Source of the DNA: Ophiocordyceps camponoti-saundersi (nom. inval.)
Lineage: Eukaryota > Ascomycota > Sordariomycetes > Hypocreales > Ophiocordycipitaceae
NCBI GenBank assembly: GCA_003339415.1
Contig: PDHQ01000250.1
Location: 1 to 51,165, forward strand
Reading direction: 5' to 3'
DNA length: 51,165 nt
Under the pieces are notes generated by a model. It was not told the origin of the DNA, did no database searches, and saw only the letters and a program-made list of their open reading frames with translations. Position numbers and translations under genes: made by a program. Shown piece by piece: positions 21,940-31,446 of the stretch. Position 1 is the stretch's first letter; the number at the start of each line of letters is the position of its first letter.

Positions 21940-22743
21940 ATGGCGAGCCCCGACTTCTCCCTCTCCAAAGCCCCCTCCGGCCCAGCAGCCAAGTTAGCAG
22001 CCGAGCACGCATCCGACAACAGCCTCAAGCTCTACGGCGCATGGTTCTGCCCCTTCGTGCAACGCGTCTGGATCACGCTATGCGAGAAGAACATCGCCCA
22101 CCAATACGTCGAGATCAACCCCTACAACAAAGACCCGACCTTCCTCGCCATGAACCCACGCGGCCTGGTGCCGACGCTAGCAGTCCCGAACGAAGCCAGG
22201 CCTCTTTTCGAGAGCATCATCGTGTGCGAATACCTCAACGACGCTTTCCCCGATAGCGGCCCGTCCCTACTTCCCACCGACGCCTACCAGCGGGCGCGGG
22301 CCAAGGTCTGGATCGACCACGTTGGCTCTCGGATCGCGCCGGCGTTTTACAAGCTTATGCAGCACACGCCGGATAAGACGTACAGCTTGGACGATGCGCG
22401 GGCTGAGCTTCGGCGTGGTGTCGAGGCTTTTGTCGAGCAGATGGATCCAGAGGGACCGTGGTTCCTGGGCGAGCGCTTTAGTCTCGTTGATATCAGTCTC
22501 GCTCCTTGGGCCCGTCGCATGTGGCTTGCTGACGAGTACAAGGATGGCGGGTTGGGGTTGCCTTCTGAGGGAAAGGTTTGGGAGAGGTGGGCTGTTTGGA
22601 AGAAGGCTGTTGATGGGCGGGAGAGTGTCAAGATGACGAGTAGTGCTGATGAGAGTTATCTCGCTGCGTATAAGCGGTATGCCGACGACACGACGAAATC
22701 CAAGGTGTCGGAGGCGACGAGGAAGGGTGAGAGGTTGCCGTAG
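21940..22743 (+). CDS. Omega-class-type glutathione S-transferase
   Basis: Single-exon gene of 267 residues from ATG 21940. The N-terminal thioredoxin-like domain has L-K-L-Y-G-A-W-F-C-P-F-V-Q-R, placing a catalytic Cys at residue 37 in the omega-class CPF position. The glutathione-binding NPRGLVPTL and ES-I-I-V-C-E-Y-L elements follow. The helical C-terminal domain includes WFLGERFSLVDISLAPWARRMW, with the N-capping-box-like S-x-x-D. Omega GSTs mostly catalyse thiol transfer, dehydroascorbate reduction or deglutathionylation rather than classical conjugation, and help with oxidative stress. The ATG at 21940 puts the conserved domain about 28 residues in, which is normal; the upstream in-frame ATG at 21892 would add residues encoded by microsatellite-flanking DNA. 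Confidence 0.93.
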   Translation: MASPDFSLSKAPSGPAAKLAAEHASDNSLKLYGAWFCPFVQRVWITLCEKNIAHQYVEINPYNKDPTFLAMNPRGLVPTLAVPNEARPLFESIIVCEYLNDAFPDSGPSLLPTDAYQRARAKVWIDHVGSRIAPAFYKLMQHTPDKTYSLDDARAELRRGVEAFVEQMDPEGPWFLGERFSLVDISLAPWARRMWLADEYKDGGLGLPSEGKVWERWAVWKKAVDGRESVKMTSSADESYLAAYKRYADDTTKSKVSEATRKGERLP

Positions 22744-23367
22744 GGATTCGCTTCATGTTTGTATGTACATACTTGCGCATGTCTCGACCATCATGTCTTG
22801 TTTACGGGCCTGCGTTTATGAGGCCATGAATTGATGAATGATTGAGTACGATGACGCTCACTGCAGAGGTTTGAGACAGGCGGTGGCATCACTTCCGCCA
22901 ACTAGTTATACACCATTTTATTCATCGTGAATGTTTGTCTACCAAGGCCAGCAGGGCTCGGTCTTGATGTTTGCCAATCAAGCCGATCCGGTAGAGTTAA
23001 TCAGGGATACAGGAAGGATCCTTCAATCTGTTGCCCCCGGGAAGGAAGTCACCTCCCCTGAGGCCGGGCAGGCCACCTTATCGTGAGCCTAGTTCTTGGC
23101 GTTCTGGTGTTCAGAGCCTCCCTTGTTCTTCCCGGCACACAGATTAAGCTGACGGACGAACTGTCTGTGCTTGTTAAGCAACAGTCCCATGAGACCGCGT
23201 TATTAGAAAAGATGGTTTGACAAAGACGAAAGGGTATTCCCAACGGACAAGGGGGAAAAGGGGCCCTAAAGGGAAGAAATTCGAGTAATTCCGTGTAATT
23301 CGTAGTAATTCAGAAAAGGCTAGGAAAGGGAATTTTTGTGTTTATCAAGTCCTTGTCTTGTCAGGAA

Positions 23368-23571
23368 TTATTCTGACGAGATGGACAAGTCTTGCATTTG
23401 CTGTTGAAGATCCCGCTTAGTTGTCTGCGGGAGTTCCTCATCCCACCTGTCAAGGCGTGCGTCTATATCCTCAGGACCAAGTCTTGTAACGAGGGATTTG
23501 AACCAAGTATTTTTGAGGGGTTTGGTTAACCCGTCCGCGATAATTGCGTTCGTATGTAGGTGTATACTCAA
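23368..23571 (-). pseudogene. Ty1/copia RNase H C-terminus fragment
   Basis: The frame encodes NAIIADGLTKPLKNTWFKSL, the standard end of a copia RNase H domain, then about 40 residues to a stop. Just upstream the matching VEYTPT sequence lies in another frame, so a frameshift separates the two. It is the 3' end of the copia remnant whose integrase lies at 24.0-25.0 kb; most of the reverse transcriptase between them is missing. Confidence 0.8.
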
Positions 23572-24022
23572 CCTTTATCGTCCCTTTCGAGACTTCTTGT
23601 CTGAGCCAGTGGTTGTGAATATCTCACATGCCTCAGTTTTGTGTGGAGTTTGAATACTTCCTTCGTTACAGTTCCGACCGTTTGTAAGGGATCCGTAGCT
23701 AGGTCCTTGTGCGCTTCACGGCGACTGACTTTGTGTGTGTGTGTTCTTGGGCGTGCCCGTTGCTCCCGCCAAAATGGGTTCCTCAAAGTCATCCTGGCAT
23801 CGACGCCGACACCTTCGGTCCGTTTTGCCGATACTGTGGAGGAGGAGGAGGAGAACCCTGCCCTAGGCCAGGGAAACGAGTCCCCCCCCCCCCCCCCCCC
23901 TGCAATGAGTCTCCTGCAGGGGGATGATCCTCGCCTTGATCTTATTTGTAGCACCCTAAACTCTTTCGTTACTGCGCAGGCGGACAGTGGCTATGATCGC
24001 TACGCCGCCGTGAGCGAATCTT

Positions 24023-24989
24023 TTATCTAACGCTGCCAGCTTGAGCGAATTCCCCTCCCTCGCCCTCGGATAATCCGTGACATGCCGCCAGCAGCGTGTG
24101 CGCTTCGAGCCGCACTCGTCTATCCGGCACCTTGTCCGCTTCGTGGCCGATATCGATGGCTGGCAGTCGCCTATCGTGGCGTATGTATATGATCCCTGGC
24201 CTTAATATGATATGCATCGAATACATAACCGTTGTTGGCATCGCTGTTATCGTTGATTCGCGTTCGTCGAATAAAACATCGCGGGTGGACACAATCTTGT
24301 TCTCGCTTGGTAGCCAAATCCGATAGATATGGCTTAACTCGTAGCCGATCAAAAATCCAATCCAGGCCTTTAAGATCAAGTTTTCTTTTTGCTTGAGTTT
24401 TGCGTCCGTAGTCATCGCGTACGCCTTGCATCCGTACACGCGCAGGTGGGCCAGATGGGGCTTCTTGCGAAAGATTCCCTCGTACGGGGTCTTCCATCTA
24501 TTCGAAATCCTCGGGGTCCTATTGTATACATAGGTAGGTAGACAGCAGAGTTGAAGATTTCCCGCCAGAAAGCTGCTGGCAGTTGTCCTCTCATTGCCCT
24601 TGCCTTTGTCTTGAGGACACCCCCGACGCGTTCTGCCCCACCGGACATGAATGAATTGGTGTAGTTATCGTATTGCTGTGTCTCCGCAGGTTTGCACTAA
24701 CAGCAGGTCCAGATGCTCAAGTGCGTGTTTGGTGCGGAAAAAGTCCATTCGGATATCCAAGGCTTCTGGTCGGTTCTGGATCTCATTGTCCGTCTCAATC
24801 GTTCGAACCTGGAATTTGCACAAAGTATCGGAAAGCCGATCTCAGAGCACTTGGTAACGTATGTTGAGTCCTATCCCGAAGGTGATAATCGTGCATCTGT
24901 TGGTGATTGATATTACCGAAGAATATCCCGCCGAGTTCGCCTGGTGTATCTGGTTGATCCCTCGGTATCCGACTGATTGGCTGCTTCAT
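24023..24989 (-). pseudogene. Ty1/copia integrase remnant
   Basis: Three overlapping frames carry parts of one copia integrase. They are SRIPRDQPDTPGELG at the start of the core (about 24970-24930), TIETDNE..NRPEALDIRMDF around 24800, and ERVGGVLKTKARAMRGQLPA with the end of the core (24412-24648). The C-terminal chromodomain-like part KAWIGFLIGYELSHIYRIWLP..NKIVSTRDVLFDE lies at 24250-24380. The changing frames and an internal stop show decay. It lies upstream, in transcription sense, of the RNase H fragment at 23.4 kb, in the correct copia order. Confidence 0.8.
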
Positions 24990-25061
24990 TATTATTGTGG
25001 TACGCTAGAGGCTATATAAGCTGCTAGAACTTCGACGATAAGTCGGGTGGGAAAAACCCTC

Positions 25062-25442
25062 CTAAAAGAGGTAAAACCCCCCGCTGTGCGGTGTCCGTGG
25101 AACCGCGGCCGGCCCGGGGCCGTCGGCTGGGTGCGCTGCGCGTACAAAGGAAGTGGCCGGCACCACCGCGGCTAACTTGTTGTATGCGTCCTTCATGTCG
25201 TTATCGTCCAGGCCCCGTGCCTGCTCCGCCTCTCCGTTCGTCTCGACACTGCTATTGAACTGTCCCTGGCCGGACTGGGGGTGCCACGAGGACTGGCTCA
25301 GTCCCCGTACACCCCCGTCCAAGACCATGGGAGCTTCGCCCGCTCCTCCTCGGGCCCCGGCCTCAGCCGCCCCGGGCGCCATCGTTTTCACAAAGTAAAT
25401 GAGTGTGCTGTAGAGAGCGAATGTCAAGCCGTTTTCATGCAA
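25062..25442 (-). CDS. Unrecognised ORF inside the transposon island
   Basis: Open frame of 126 residues, Gly/Ala/Pro-rich, with DNDMKDAYNKLAAVVPATSF near the end. It precedes the copia integrase remnant on the same strand, so it could be part of a Gag or linker region. No motif confirms this and it may not be expressed. Confidence 0.25.
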   Translation of the reverse strand: MHENGLTFALYSTLIYFVKTMAPGAAEAGARGGAGEAPMVLDGGVRGLSQSSWHPQSGQGQFNSSVETNGEAEQARGLDDNDMKDAYNKLAAVVPATSFVRAAHPADGPGPAAVPRTPHSGGFYLF

Positions 25443-25513
25443 GGTTGGATTTGCTGCTTAATTTTGGCCAGAGCATAGTTTTCATATCCTGTGATTCCAA
25501 CTTTTCTTTCCGG

Positions 25514-26056
25514 TCAATTGTATGCGGATTTCCTTCGCAGTTGTTGTTGATATGTTTGCGGACCTGGATAGCCCAGTTGCAGGTGAAGAACGGCCTGGAT
25601 CCTCCGAGGCATTGAGTCGATGAGGGATTTAAAATAATCCCCGTTCAACGACTCCCACGCCTCCATCGCGGCCCTCTCAAGCACCTTACCTTTTGGCCTC
25701 TCCAAGGGGTATTTCTCATCAATCAACTGCTTCATCCTTGACCAGGCGTTCTCAATAGGGGAGAGATCCGGGCTGCGGGCCGGCCACTTGACCAGGTTGC
25801 CTCCGGGGAATAAGGTCGCCATGACTTCCATTGTGGCCTTTGCTTTATGTACTGGGGCATTGTCTTGTTGAATCACGGATGCCTCGGCCGGCCAACGCCT
25901 CCAGAAGCTCGCGAAAAGGGGTAGAATTCTCTCACGATAACCCTCCCCCTTTATCGTGCCCCGATTCTTCTTCCACACAAGGCACGGCCCCGGAGGCATC
26001 CCCAGAACATCCATCCTGTCGTGTCGTCTGCACGGATTGGCAGATGAAGGCAGCAC
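25514..26056 (-). pseudogene. Tc1/mariner transposase, 5'-truncated
   Basis: Open frame of 180 residues covering the second half of a DDE transposase. IQQDNAPVHKAKATMEVM gives the second catalytic Asp, and WPARSPDLSPIENAWSRMKQ holds the third catalytic region. SMPRRIQAVLHLQLG is close to the usual C-terminus. The first catalytic Asp and the helix-turn-helix region are absent or out of frame upstream, where the DNA is rearranged. It differs enough from the mariner copy at 27-28 kb to be a separate family member. Confidence 0.85.
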
Positions 26057-26275
26057 GGTTTTTATGTAGGCGCCCGTGTCCGTGTAGAAAGGCTAAAAGA
26101 TGGTGTAAGGAGGTCCCCGGGCACAGCATTCCAGGCCTCCTTCAGCACCTCTTCGAGCTTCCTGCCCATTTGCAGGCCTCTGTTTTAGGGAAGTACTTCT
26201 CTATTCACCTCTTCATTTCAGGTGAAGCATTCCCGATTAGGTTGATAAGAGATTCTGGCTGTAAAGATGGTGTTG

Positions 26276-26420
26276 ATAGTCCAGAGGGAAAGCAATGAAT
26301 TGCTACCATGTGTTAAGGAAGAAAGTCCAGAGGGGGGGGGGAGCAATGAATTGCTACCGATTGTTAGGGAGGGTAGTCCAGAGGGCGAGCAATGAATTGC
26401 TACCATTTGTTCACCCAAAG
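26276..26420. repeat. Three-copy tandem repeat with AGCAATGAATTGCT hairpin
   Basis: Three copies of a unit of about 46-51 bp. Each has a GTCCAGAGGG-like start and the element AGCAATGAATTGCTACC (cores at 26291-26304, 26342-26355 and 26388-26401). The core is a perfect 6-bp inverted repeat around GA. Located between two mariner transposase remnants, so it may derive from a transposon end. Confidence 0.8.
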
Positions 26421-26529
26421 AGGAAGAATGGAAGAACCATGGCCCATGTAGACAATAGACGGTTCGCCGTTAGGAAGCGGCAGAACTAGGTCTGACGAAT
26501 TATCTCGCGATAGCTGCTTTTGTCAGGGC

Positions 26530-26640
26530 CGACACATATGTGCTGGGGCCTTGTCTTGTTGACAGATAAGTTAGAGGGCACAAAGCCATGATGCACTCGT
26601 CAACGGCAAGATCCGTTCATTGCAGACTTCTGGGGTGATT
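26530..26640 (-). pseudogene. Tc1/mariner transposase fragment (second-Asp region)
   Basis: Translation on the minus strand gives NERILPLTSA followed, in a shifted frame, by ICQQDKAPAHM. These correspond to ERILPL and QQDNAPVH of the mariner copy at 25.5-26.1 kb. It is joined directly to the copia integrase fragment upstream. Confidence 0.6.
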
Positions 26641-26960
26641 ATTCTCCACCCCCTTGTGAAGGTGAGCAGGGTCCTTTCTGCTCTCTCTGCGAGCCCATTC
26701 TGTTGTGGGCTGTATGGTGTCGAATACTGAAGAGTGAAGCCAACCTGGATGGCCCAAGCCTTGATAGCTTCGTATTTAAATTCCCAGGCGTTGTCGAAAG
26801 CCATCACTTCTTCTTCTGTTGAAAAGACATTGATGTTGACCAGTGCGGTGAGTAGATTTCCCATGAAAGGGATAAAACCCCCCAGCAACAAAGGAAGCGT
26901 GCCTTGTAGAGTCCGTCGCGAGTGGAAGCTTCCCTTCAGTCGAGCAGACGGACCCGAAAG
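26641..26960 (-). pseudogene. Ty1/copia integrase core fragment
   Basis: Contains FDNAWEFKYEAIKAWA and YSTPYSPQQNGLAERAERTL, the second half of a copia integrase core (D..E region). It has no flanking polyprotein and is fused in one frame to mariner sequence on both sides, so it is a fragment inserted into or left by other elements. Confidence 0.75.
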
Positions 26961-26961
26961 T

Positions 26962-27193
26962 TCAGAACGTTGTGTGGCCCCCCTCGGCCGCGATAACCTG
27001 CTCAATCCGACGAGGCATCCCGTGGACTAGATGTAATAGGTAGGCCTCACTAACGTCACCCCAAGCCTTGTTGATCGCGGCCTCAAGGGCCTTGCCCGTA
27101 GGCCTCTTCTTCCCGCGTTGATCTCTTGTTATCGTGGTCTTCATCATCCTCCACATATTCTCAATTGGGTTCAGATCCGGGCTGTGAGGGGGG
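26962..27193 (-). pseudogene. Tc1/mariner transposase C-terminal part
   Basis: Encodes FPPHSPDLNPIENMWRMMKT (third catalytic region) and then HGMPRRIEQVIAAEGGHT, the usual end of a Tc1-like transposase. It continues the sequence at 27407-27570, from which it is separated by a 213-bp insertion bounded by an 18-bp direct repeat. Confidence 0.8.
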
Positions 27194-27406
27194 AAGTGGC
27201 AACGGCTTGCGGCGACGTTGCAGCAGCAGCTGTTCCCAATTCTGCATAGTCTGATGCTGCCTGTGCACGAGCTCCTGCAGCTCGGCAATAGTAGACTGCT
27301 CCTCAGACAGCCTGGCTATAATAGCTTGTTGCGTCACTTTATCATCCAGTGTTGAAGTTTTTACACTGTAAAGGTCTCTCTGCGACTGTCCGGGCTGTGA
27401 GGGGGG
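27176..27406. repeat. 18-bp direct repeat bounding a 195-bp insert in a mariner transposase
   Basis: TCCGGGCTGTGAGGGGGG occurs at 27176-27193 and 27389-27406. The DNA between the copies encodes, on the minus strand, a coiled-coil-like segment (SEEQSTIAELQELVHRQHQT) unrelated to the transposase. The repeat lies exactly in the codons for the SPDLNP motif. Confidence 0.85.
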
Positions 27407-27570
27407 CCAGTCAGGCCATTCGGCTGTGGTGCCGTCCCGGTGTGACGAAGAGTCTCGCGATAGCCTCACGCGTCATTTCTGACACGTGGGTAGGGGCATT
27501 TTCTTGTTGACAGATCCGTTGAGTGTCGTCAAGCCAGAATTCCTTGATCAATGACAGGATGCTCTCGATA
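27407..27570 (-). pseudogene. Tc1/mariner transposase middle part
   Basis: Encodes SILSLIKEFWLDDTQRICQQENAPTHVSEMT, including the second catalytic region (QQENAPTH, where the usual Asp is Glu), then AIARLF. It is a piece of the same transposase as the fragments at 26962-27193 and 27834-28260. Confidence 0.7.
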
Positions 27571-27575
27571 GAAGC

Positions 27576-27830
27576 CTATGTGGTTAGGTATGTTACCCAT
27601 GGAAGTATGGATCGTTGGATTTTGACAGTTTTGAAGATTCCCTCGAGCGTATCTGCACCCCCGATGGAAAGGCTCAGGTTCTTTGTTGCCTTGAGATAAC
27701 AGAGCACCCGATCAATCGCTCGGTGATGTTCGGAGTTGGTGTCATAGTTGAATCGGTCCTCCGAGGAGTCCCGCATGGAATGACGCGAGGAGCGTCCCCT
27801 TCAAAATTGGCCTTGGTTTCTTATATCCTG
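27576..27830 (-). pseudogene. Ty1/copia RT/RNase H junction fragment
   Basis: Encodes HHRAIDRVLCYLKATKNLSLSIGG, the signature between reverse transcriptase and RNase H of copia elements. It sits between the first-Asp and second-Asp parts of a mariner transposase, so it looks like a nested insertion or recombination product. Confidence 0.75.
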
Positions 27831-27833
27831 CCA

Positions 27834-28260
27834 TCATGTCTGCCATCCATTCGTCCGCATCTTCATATTTGCGATATCGTCAGACCATATCCACCTAGCC
27901 CAATCATCCTTTGTGAGATGTTGATATTGAAGGTCGAATTCGAGCCTCTTTTCCCGGGCTTGAGGGGGCAGATGGATAGCGCTGCGTTGTCTCTTCCTGC
28001 AGGCCCTCGCCGACTTGAGGGCTCTCATGATGGCCCCCGGGCTGTATGGTGATAGCTCAGGGATAGCTTCACGTAGCTTGTAGAGGGCAAGGAATCGAGT
28101 GACCTTGCGTGGCGTATCAATCAGGTCTTGTAGCCGGTCTCTGACTTCCTGAGGGACGATCAGGGGGCGCCCATAGTTGTGATAAGCAGGCTCGATTGGG
28201 CGACGAAGGGCGTAGGCAAACGAGGTTTTGTGTCCATAGGCGAAGACGATTTGTATGTGT
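27834..28260 (-). pseudogene. Tc1/mariner transposase N-terminal part
   Basis: The open frame reads YHNYGRPLIVPQEVRDRLQD, then a helix-turn-helix-like PRKVTRFLALYKLREAIPEL, then WARWIWSDDI containing the first catalytic Asp. It stops where the copia fragment begins. The start codon region upstream of 28260 was not resolved. Confidence 0.75.
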
Positions 28261-28559
28261 GTGTATTTACAACACTCCTTGGTCGTACATCTGAAGAAGC
28301 ATTGTTATCCGTTCTTTAGGAGTCGTTTCGTATAGAAGCGTTTAAACAAATCGGGATGAAGTTGTCCTATAGGCGGAGGATTCAGCTTCTCATCGTTTTG
28401 ATGGAAAGAAGATGGTACTTACCCATCGTGGTTATTTAAGTAATGTTTTTCTTCGTTTAGCTTGGTGGTTAGATGTTGGTTAGACTGCTATATGTACTAG
28501 GGAACATGATGCTTTATGCCATCAAGTCCTTTGCAGGAGCCGATCAAAATCTGCAAGGG

Positions 28560-28950
28560 AAAAGTCCATTCTTTTAAAATCTTCTGCTTTGTTCAAAATA
28601 CGTGGTCCAAGTCCGCATGTATCCGTGCGGTCGAACTGCATCACGAAATTGATCTGTCCATGTTTTCTTGTCGTCGGCCCATGGTAAACCTTCGGACTTG
28701 GCTTCGTCCATGGTTTTTCTCCAGTCGTTGAACCAAGTGTATCAGTTTTTCGGAGTTGATGATATCGACCTGGTTCGGGACTAGTTGATCAGGTGTGCAC
28801 TTTTCGTTTATCCTTGCTAAAGTTGCGGTTTCCTTGCTGCTGAGTTTCGAATCGGACATCAGTAGGTACATACATATGTATGTAAAGATGCTGTTGCGTC
28901 GAGACGGAGTGTCTTGGTTGATGTAGTTGTAAGTTGGTAGAGGCAAGTTA
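28560..28950 (-). pseudogene. Possible copia Gag fragment
   Basis: Minus-strand frames give QLVPNQVDIINSEKLIHLVQR and, in a shifted frame, TWFNDWRKTMDEAKSEGLPW ending at TYFEQSRRF-stop. The W-x-x-W-x-x-x-x-D-E pattern resembles copia Gag-like proteins, but no zinc knuckle is present. Tentative. Confidence 0.4.
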
Positions 28951-29096
28951 TAGAACGGTCCGTAGATATCGATAGAGTAATAGATTTCTTCCGAGCGTGA
29001 TTCGATTTAAACACCGTGACTGAGAAAACAGTAGAAGATTAAGTAAATATGTAGGTCACTCTTCGTGGGCAGTGAGAATCTTTTCAAGGGCTCTCC

Positions 29097-29097
29097 C

Positions 29098-29150
<53 letters not shown>

Positions 29151-29227
29151 CTCTCCCCCTCTCNNNNNNNNNNTTCTGTTCTCTCCTTCGGGGGTGTTTC
29201 TTTTTTTTTTTCTGCTCCCCCCCCCCC

Positions 29228-29286
<59 letters not shown>

Positions 29287-29290
29287 CACC
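29097..29290. repeat. Poly-C, assembly gap and CT array
   Basis: About 48 Cs from 29099, then CTCCCTCTC, ten Ns (29164-29173), further poly-T and poly-C, then (TC)n to about 29284. The gap lies inside low-complexity DNA, so the true length is unknown and the join between the transposon island and the XAP5 gene should be treated with caution. Confidence 0.95.
29164..29173. other. Assembly gap (10 N)
   Basis: Ten ambiguous bases, a typical fixed-length placeholder for an unresolved gap. Confidence 0.98.
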
Positions 29291-29533
29291 TGACTCATGT
29301 TGACGAATCTTATAGCCGCCAAGACGCCAAGAGCGGATCCGATTGAAGGAAGCTTTATCGACTGCAGCGGAGATTCATTCTTGCGGGTTCCGTCTGCACG
29401 TGCTTTTCGCATTCCCCACCTCTCCATACCAGCTTAGACGGACCAATACCTCAGACCAAAGGAGGCTCTCAGTGATGATGGCATCGTCTCTCCCATTCAA
29501 GCCATCCCCCTCCTCGTCCAGCAGCATCCCTTA

Positions 29534-30706
29534 ATGGCCGAACAAGTCTCAGGGCGGTTCACACCGCAGAACAAGACAACCCACGAGCGTCTCTCCAACC
29601 ATACTGTCGGTCTCGTCGCCCTTTCCGACTTCCGCAAGCGTCGCGCCGAGGTGCTCGAGCAGCAAGAACGCGAGGCTCGTGAAGCCACCCTCGCAGGCAC
29701 TTCTTCGTCGGCCGTCTCAGCAGCGGAGAATGAGGCTTCTGCCAGCGGTGGCGAAAGCAGTTCTGCGCCCGCCAAGCGGAAGAAGAAGGAGAAGAAGGCG
29801 ATCCATCGGGGCAAGAATCTGCTGTCCTTTGACGACGACGATGGCGAGCCTTCTTCCACAGACGACAACAAGCCGACTTCGACGGACGAAGGCTCCACCC
29901 GGGAAGAGGCGCGTCTCAGGGCCAATGCTGCCGTCGGCATAGTCCCCCGTCCCGTCACCAAGGCGGCGCTGCGAAAGGAGGCGACTGAGCGAGAGGCTCT
30001 GCGCCTCGAGTTTCTTTCCCTACAAGAGGCTGTCAAGGCGACCGAGGTTGCCATTCCCTTTGTCTTTTACGACGGCGCGCACATTCCTGGCGGCACGGTG
30101 AGGCTGAAAAAGGGCGACTTTGTCTGGGTCTTTCTCGATCGCTGTCGTAGGGTCGGCGTCGGTCGCAAGGTGGGCGAGCACGGCCATCATCATCACCATC
30201 ACCACCATCATCATCATCACAATAATCACCGGCGTGGATGGGCCAGGGCAGGCGTCGACGATTTGATGCTTGTCCGAGACACCATCATCATCCCTCATGT
30301 TGGTCATTCATCTCCTACTCTCTCTCTCTATATAAAAAAAGGAAACATGTAAAGATTGACTTTCCCCCTTCGACAGCATTACGACTTTTATTATTTCGTC
30401 ATGAATAAGGTCCTTGGTCCCAGTGGTGAGCGCCTCTTCGACTACAGCGCCGAAGCTCCGCCGGAGCCCGATAGCTCCCAGTCCGAGGGCCTCGCGACCG
30501 CTCCGTCCAAGCCGACGTCGGAAATCAGTACGCTCGAGGGCGCATCCGACGATCCTAGGAGAACAAAGGTGGTCGACCGCAGATGGTATGCGCGGAACAA
30601 ACACATCTACCCTGCCAGCACTTGGCAGGAGTTTGACGCGGAGAGAGACTATGCCAACGAGATCCGCAAGGACACGGGTGGCAACACGTTCTTCTTTGCG
30701 AGCTGA
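29534..30706 (+). CDS. XAP5/FAM50 family nuclear protein
   Basis: Two exons, 29534-30298 and 30377-30706, give 364 residues. Residues about 26-48 (GLVALSDFRKRRAEVLEQQ) are the conserved XAP5 N-terminal motif. A basic KRKKKEKK patch near 82-89 may act in nuclear import. The XAP5 domain proper runs from FVFYDGAHIPGGTVRLKKGDF to the C-terminus (VDRRWYARNKHIYPASTW, then TGGNTFFFAS). FAM50/XAP5 proteins are nuclear and linked to the spliceosome. Two oddities: a run of 12 His, 2 Asn and 1 His (about residues 217-231, within GHHH..NNH) is inserted between DRCRRVGVG and WARAGVDDLM; and the 78-bp intron starts with an unusual GTTGGT donor, supported by the protein reading IIIPH|HYDFYYF across the splice. 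Confidence 0.93.
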
Positions 30707-30755
30707 AGCAACTTCGGTAGTCGATCCGTGAGTTTCGTTTCGGTCAAAAAAGGTA

Positions 30756-30995
30756 TCAGGCGGCCCATGACAAGACGGCCCAAAGGACGAGGCCGATGAC
30801 GAGCCAGCCGGGCCAGAACAGGAGGAGGAAGAGAATATTGCCGCCGCCGAGAATAAACAAGGCAAATTCGTAAAAGAGCCGAGCTCGGATAAGTTGAACG
30901 GATCGTGATTGCCAAACCGTCGCCACGACGCCCATGTGCGATGACATGTGTGGGCGTGTGGCGACCCAGGATAGCGGTCGGGCTCGAACAGCCAT
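30756..30995 (-). CDS. Small conserved-looking membrane protein
   Basis: 79-residue frame from ATG 30995. A basic N-terminal half (AVRARPLSWVATRPHMSSHM) is followed by a hydrophobic stretch long enough for one or two membrane spans (FYEFALFILGGGNILFLLLF and WLVIGLVLWAVLSW). No family was named with confidence. The frame is open upstream to 31250, but that part is low-complexity Ser/Leu from a GA array. The stop lies only 49 bp from the stop of the XAP5 gene (convergent). Confidence 0.55.
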   Translation of the reverse strand: MAVRARPLSWVATRPHMSSHMGVVATVWQSRSVQLIRARLFYEFALFILGGGNILFLLLFWPGWLVIGLVLWAVLSWAA

Positions 30996-31446
30996 GGCGG
31001 AAGAAGAACAGGCAAACAAAGGAAAGATTAGAGAGTGACGATGATGAGAGAGAAGGGGGGTGGATAGAAGATAGAGAGAGAGAGAGAGAGAGATGGGAGG
31101 GCGAGAGGGCTGTGGTAGCCTGTGGGGGAGCGTGGTAGCTTCTCCACAGGGGCCCTCACCCCTGGAAGCCGATGGAAGAAAGACGGTCGAGGAAGAGGAA
31201 CAAGGAAAAAGATGAGGCCTATGTACGTCTTTATTTACGTGGGAACACATGGCTTAGGGGGGATGGCCATTTCAATTCATTCCTGTTGACAAGCAATAGA
31301 CAATTTCTCGAGGTATGAAGGATCACTCATACATATGTTGTATAGTCTGTAAATAGTGCGCAAGGAAGTCTTATTACCTGGGTAGGCTGGCTGAGACGGG
31401 CGAGCCCGGTGGTGTGGGGCCGAGGCCGGCCGGAGCCGAGTCCGTC
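30996..31446. other. Intergenic spacer with GA repeat
   Basis: Upstream of the small membrane protein and downstream of the dehydrogenase. A (GA)n array lies at about 31071-31091. No gene was seen. Confidence 0.45.

Larger units (their letters stand above)
22860..28950 (-). mobile_element. Mosaic of degenerate Ty1/copia and Tc1/mariner elements
   Basis: About 6 kb in which every recognisable protein fragment lies on the minus strand and is broken by stops, frameshifts or insertions. Copia-type fragments (Gag-like, integrase, RT/RNase H) alternate with pieces of at least two Tc1/mariner transposases. One mariner copy (28250 to 26962) is split by a copia piece and by a 213-bp insertion. No host gene was found inside. 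No matching LTR pair or mariner terminal inverted repeat pair could be matched by eye. The island ends at the assembly gap at 29164. Confidence 0.85.

Noticed and set aside
22860..29050. LTR pair or terminal inverted repeats for an intact element
   Set aside because: No matching pair could be found by eye; all elements look truncated or nested.
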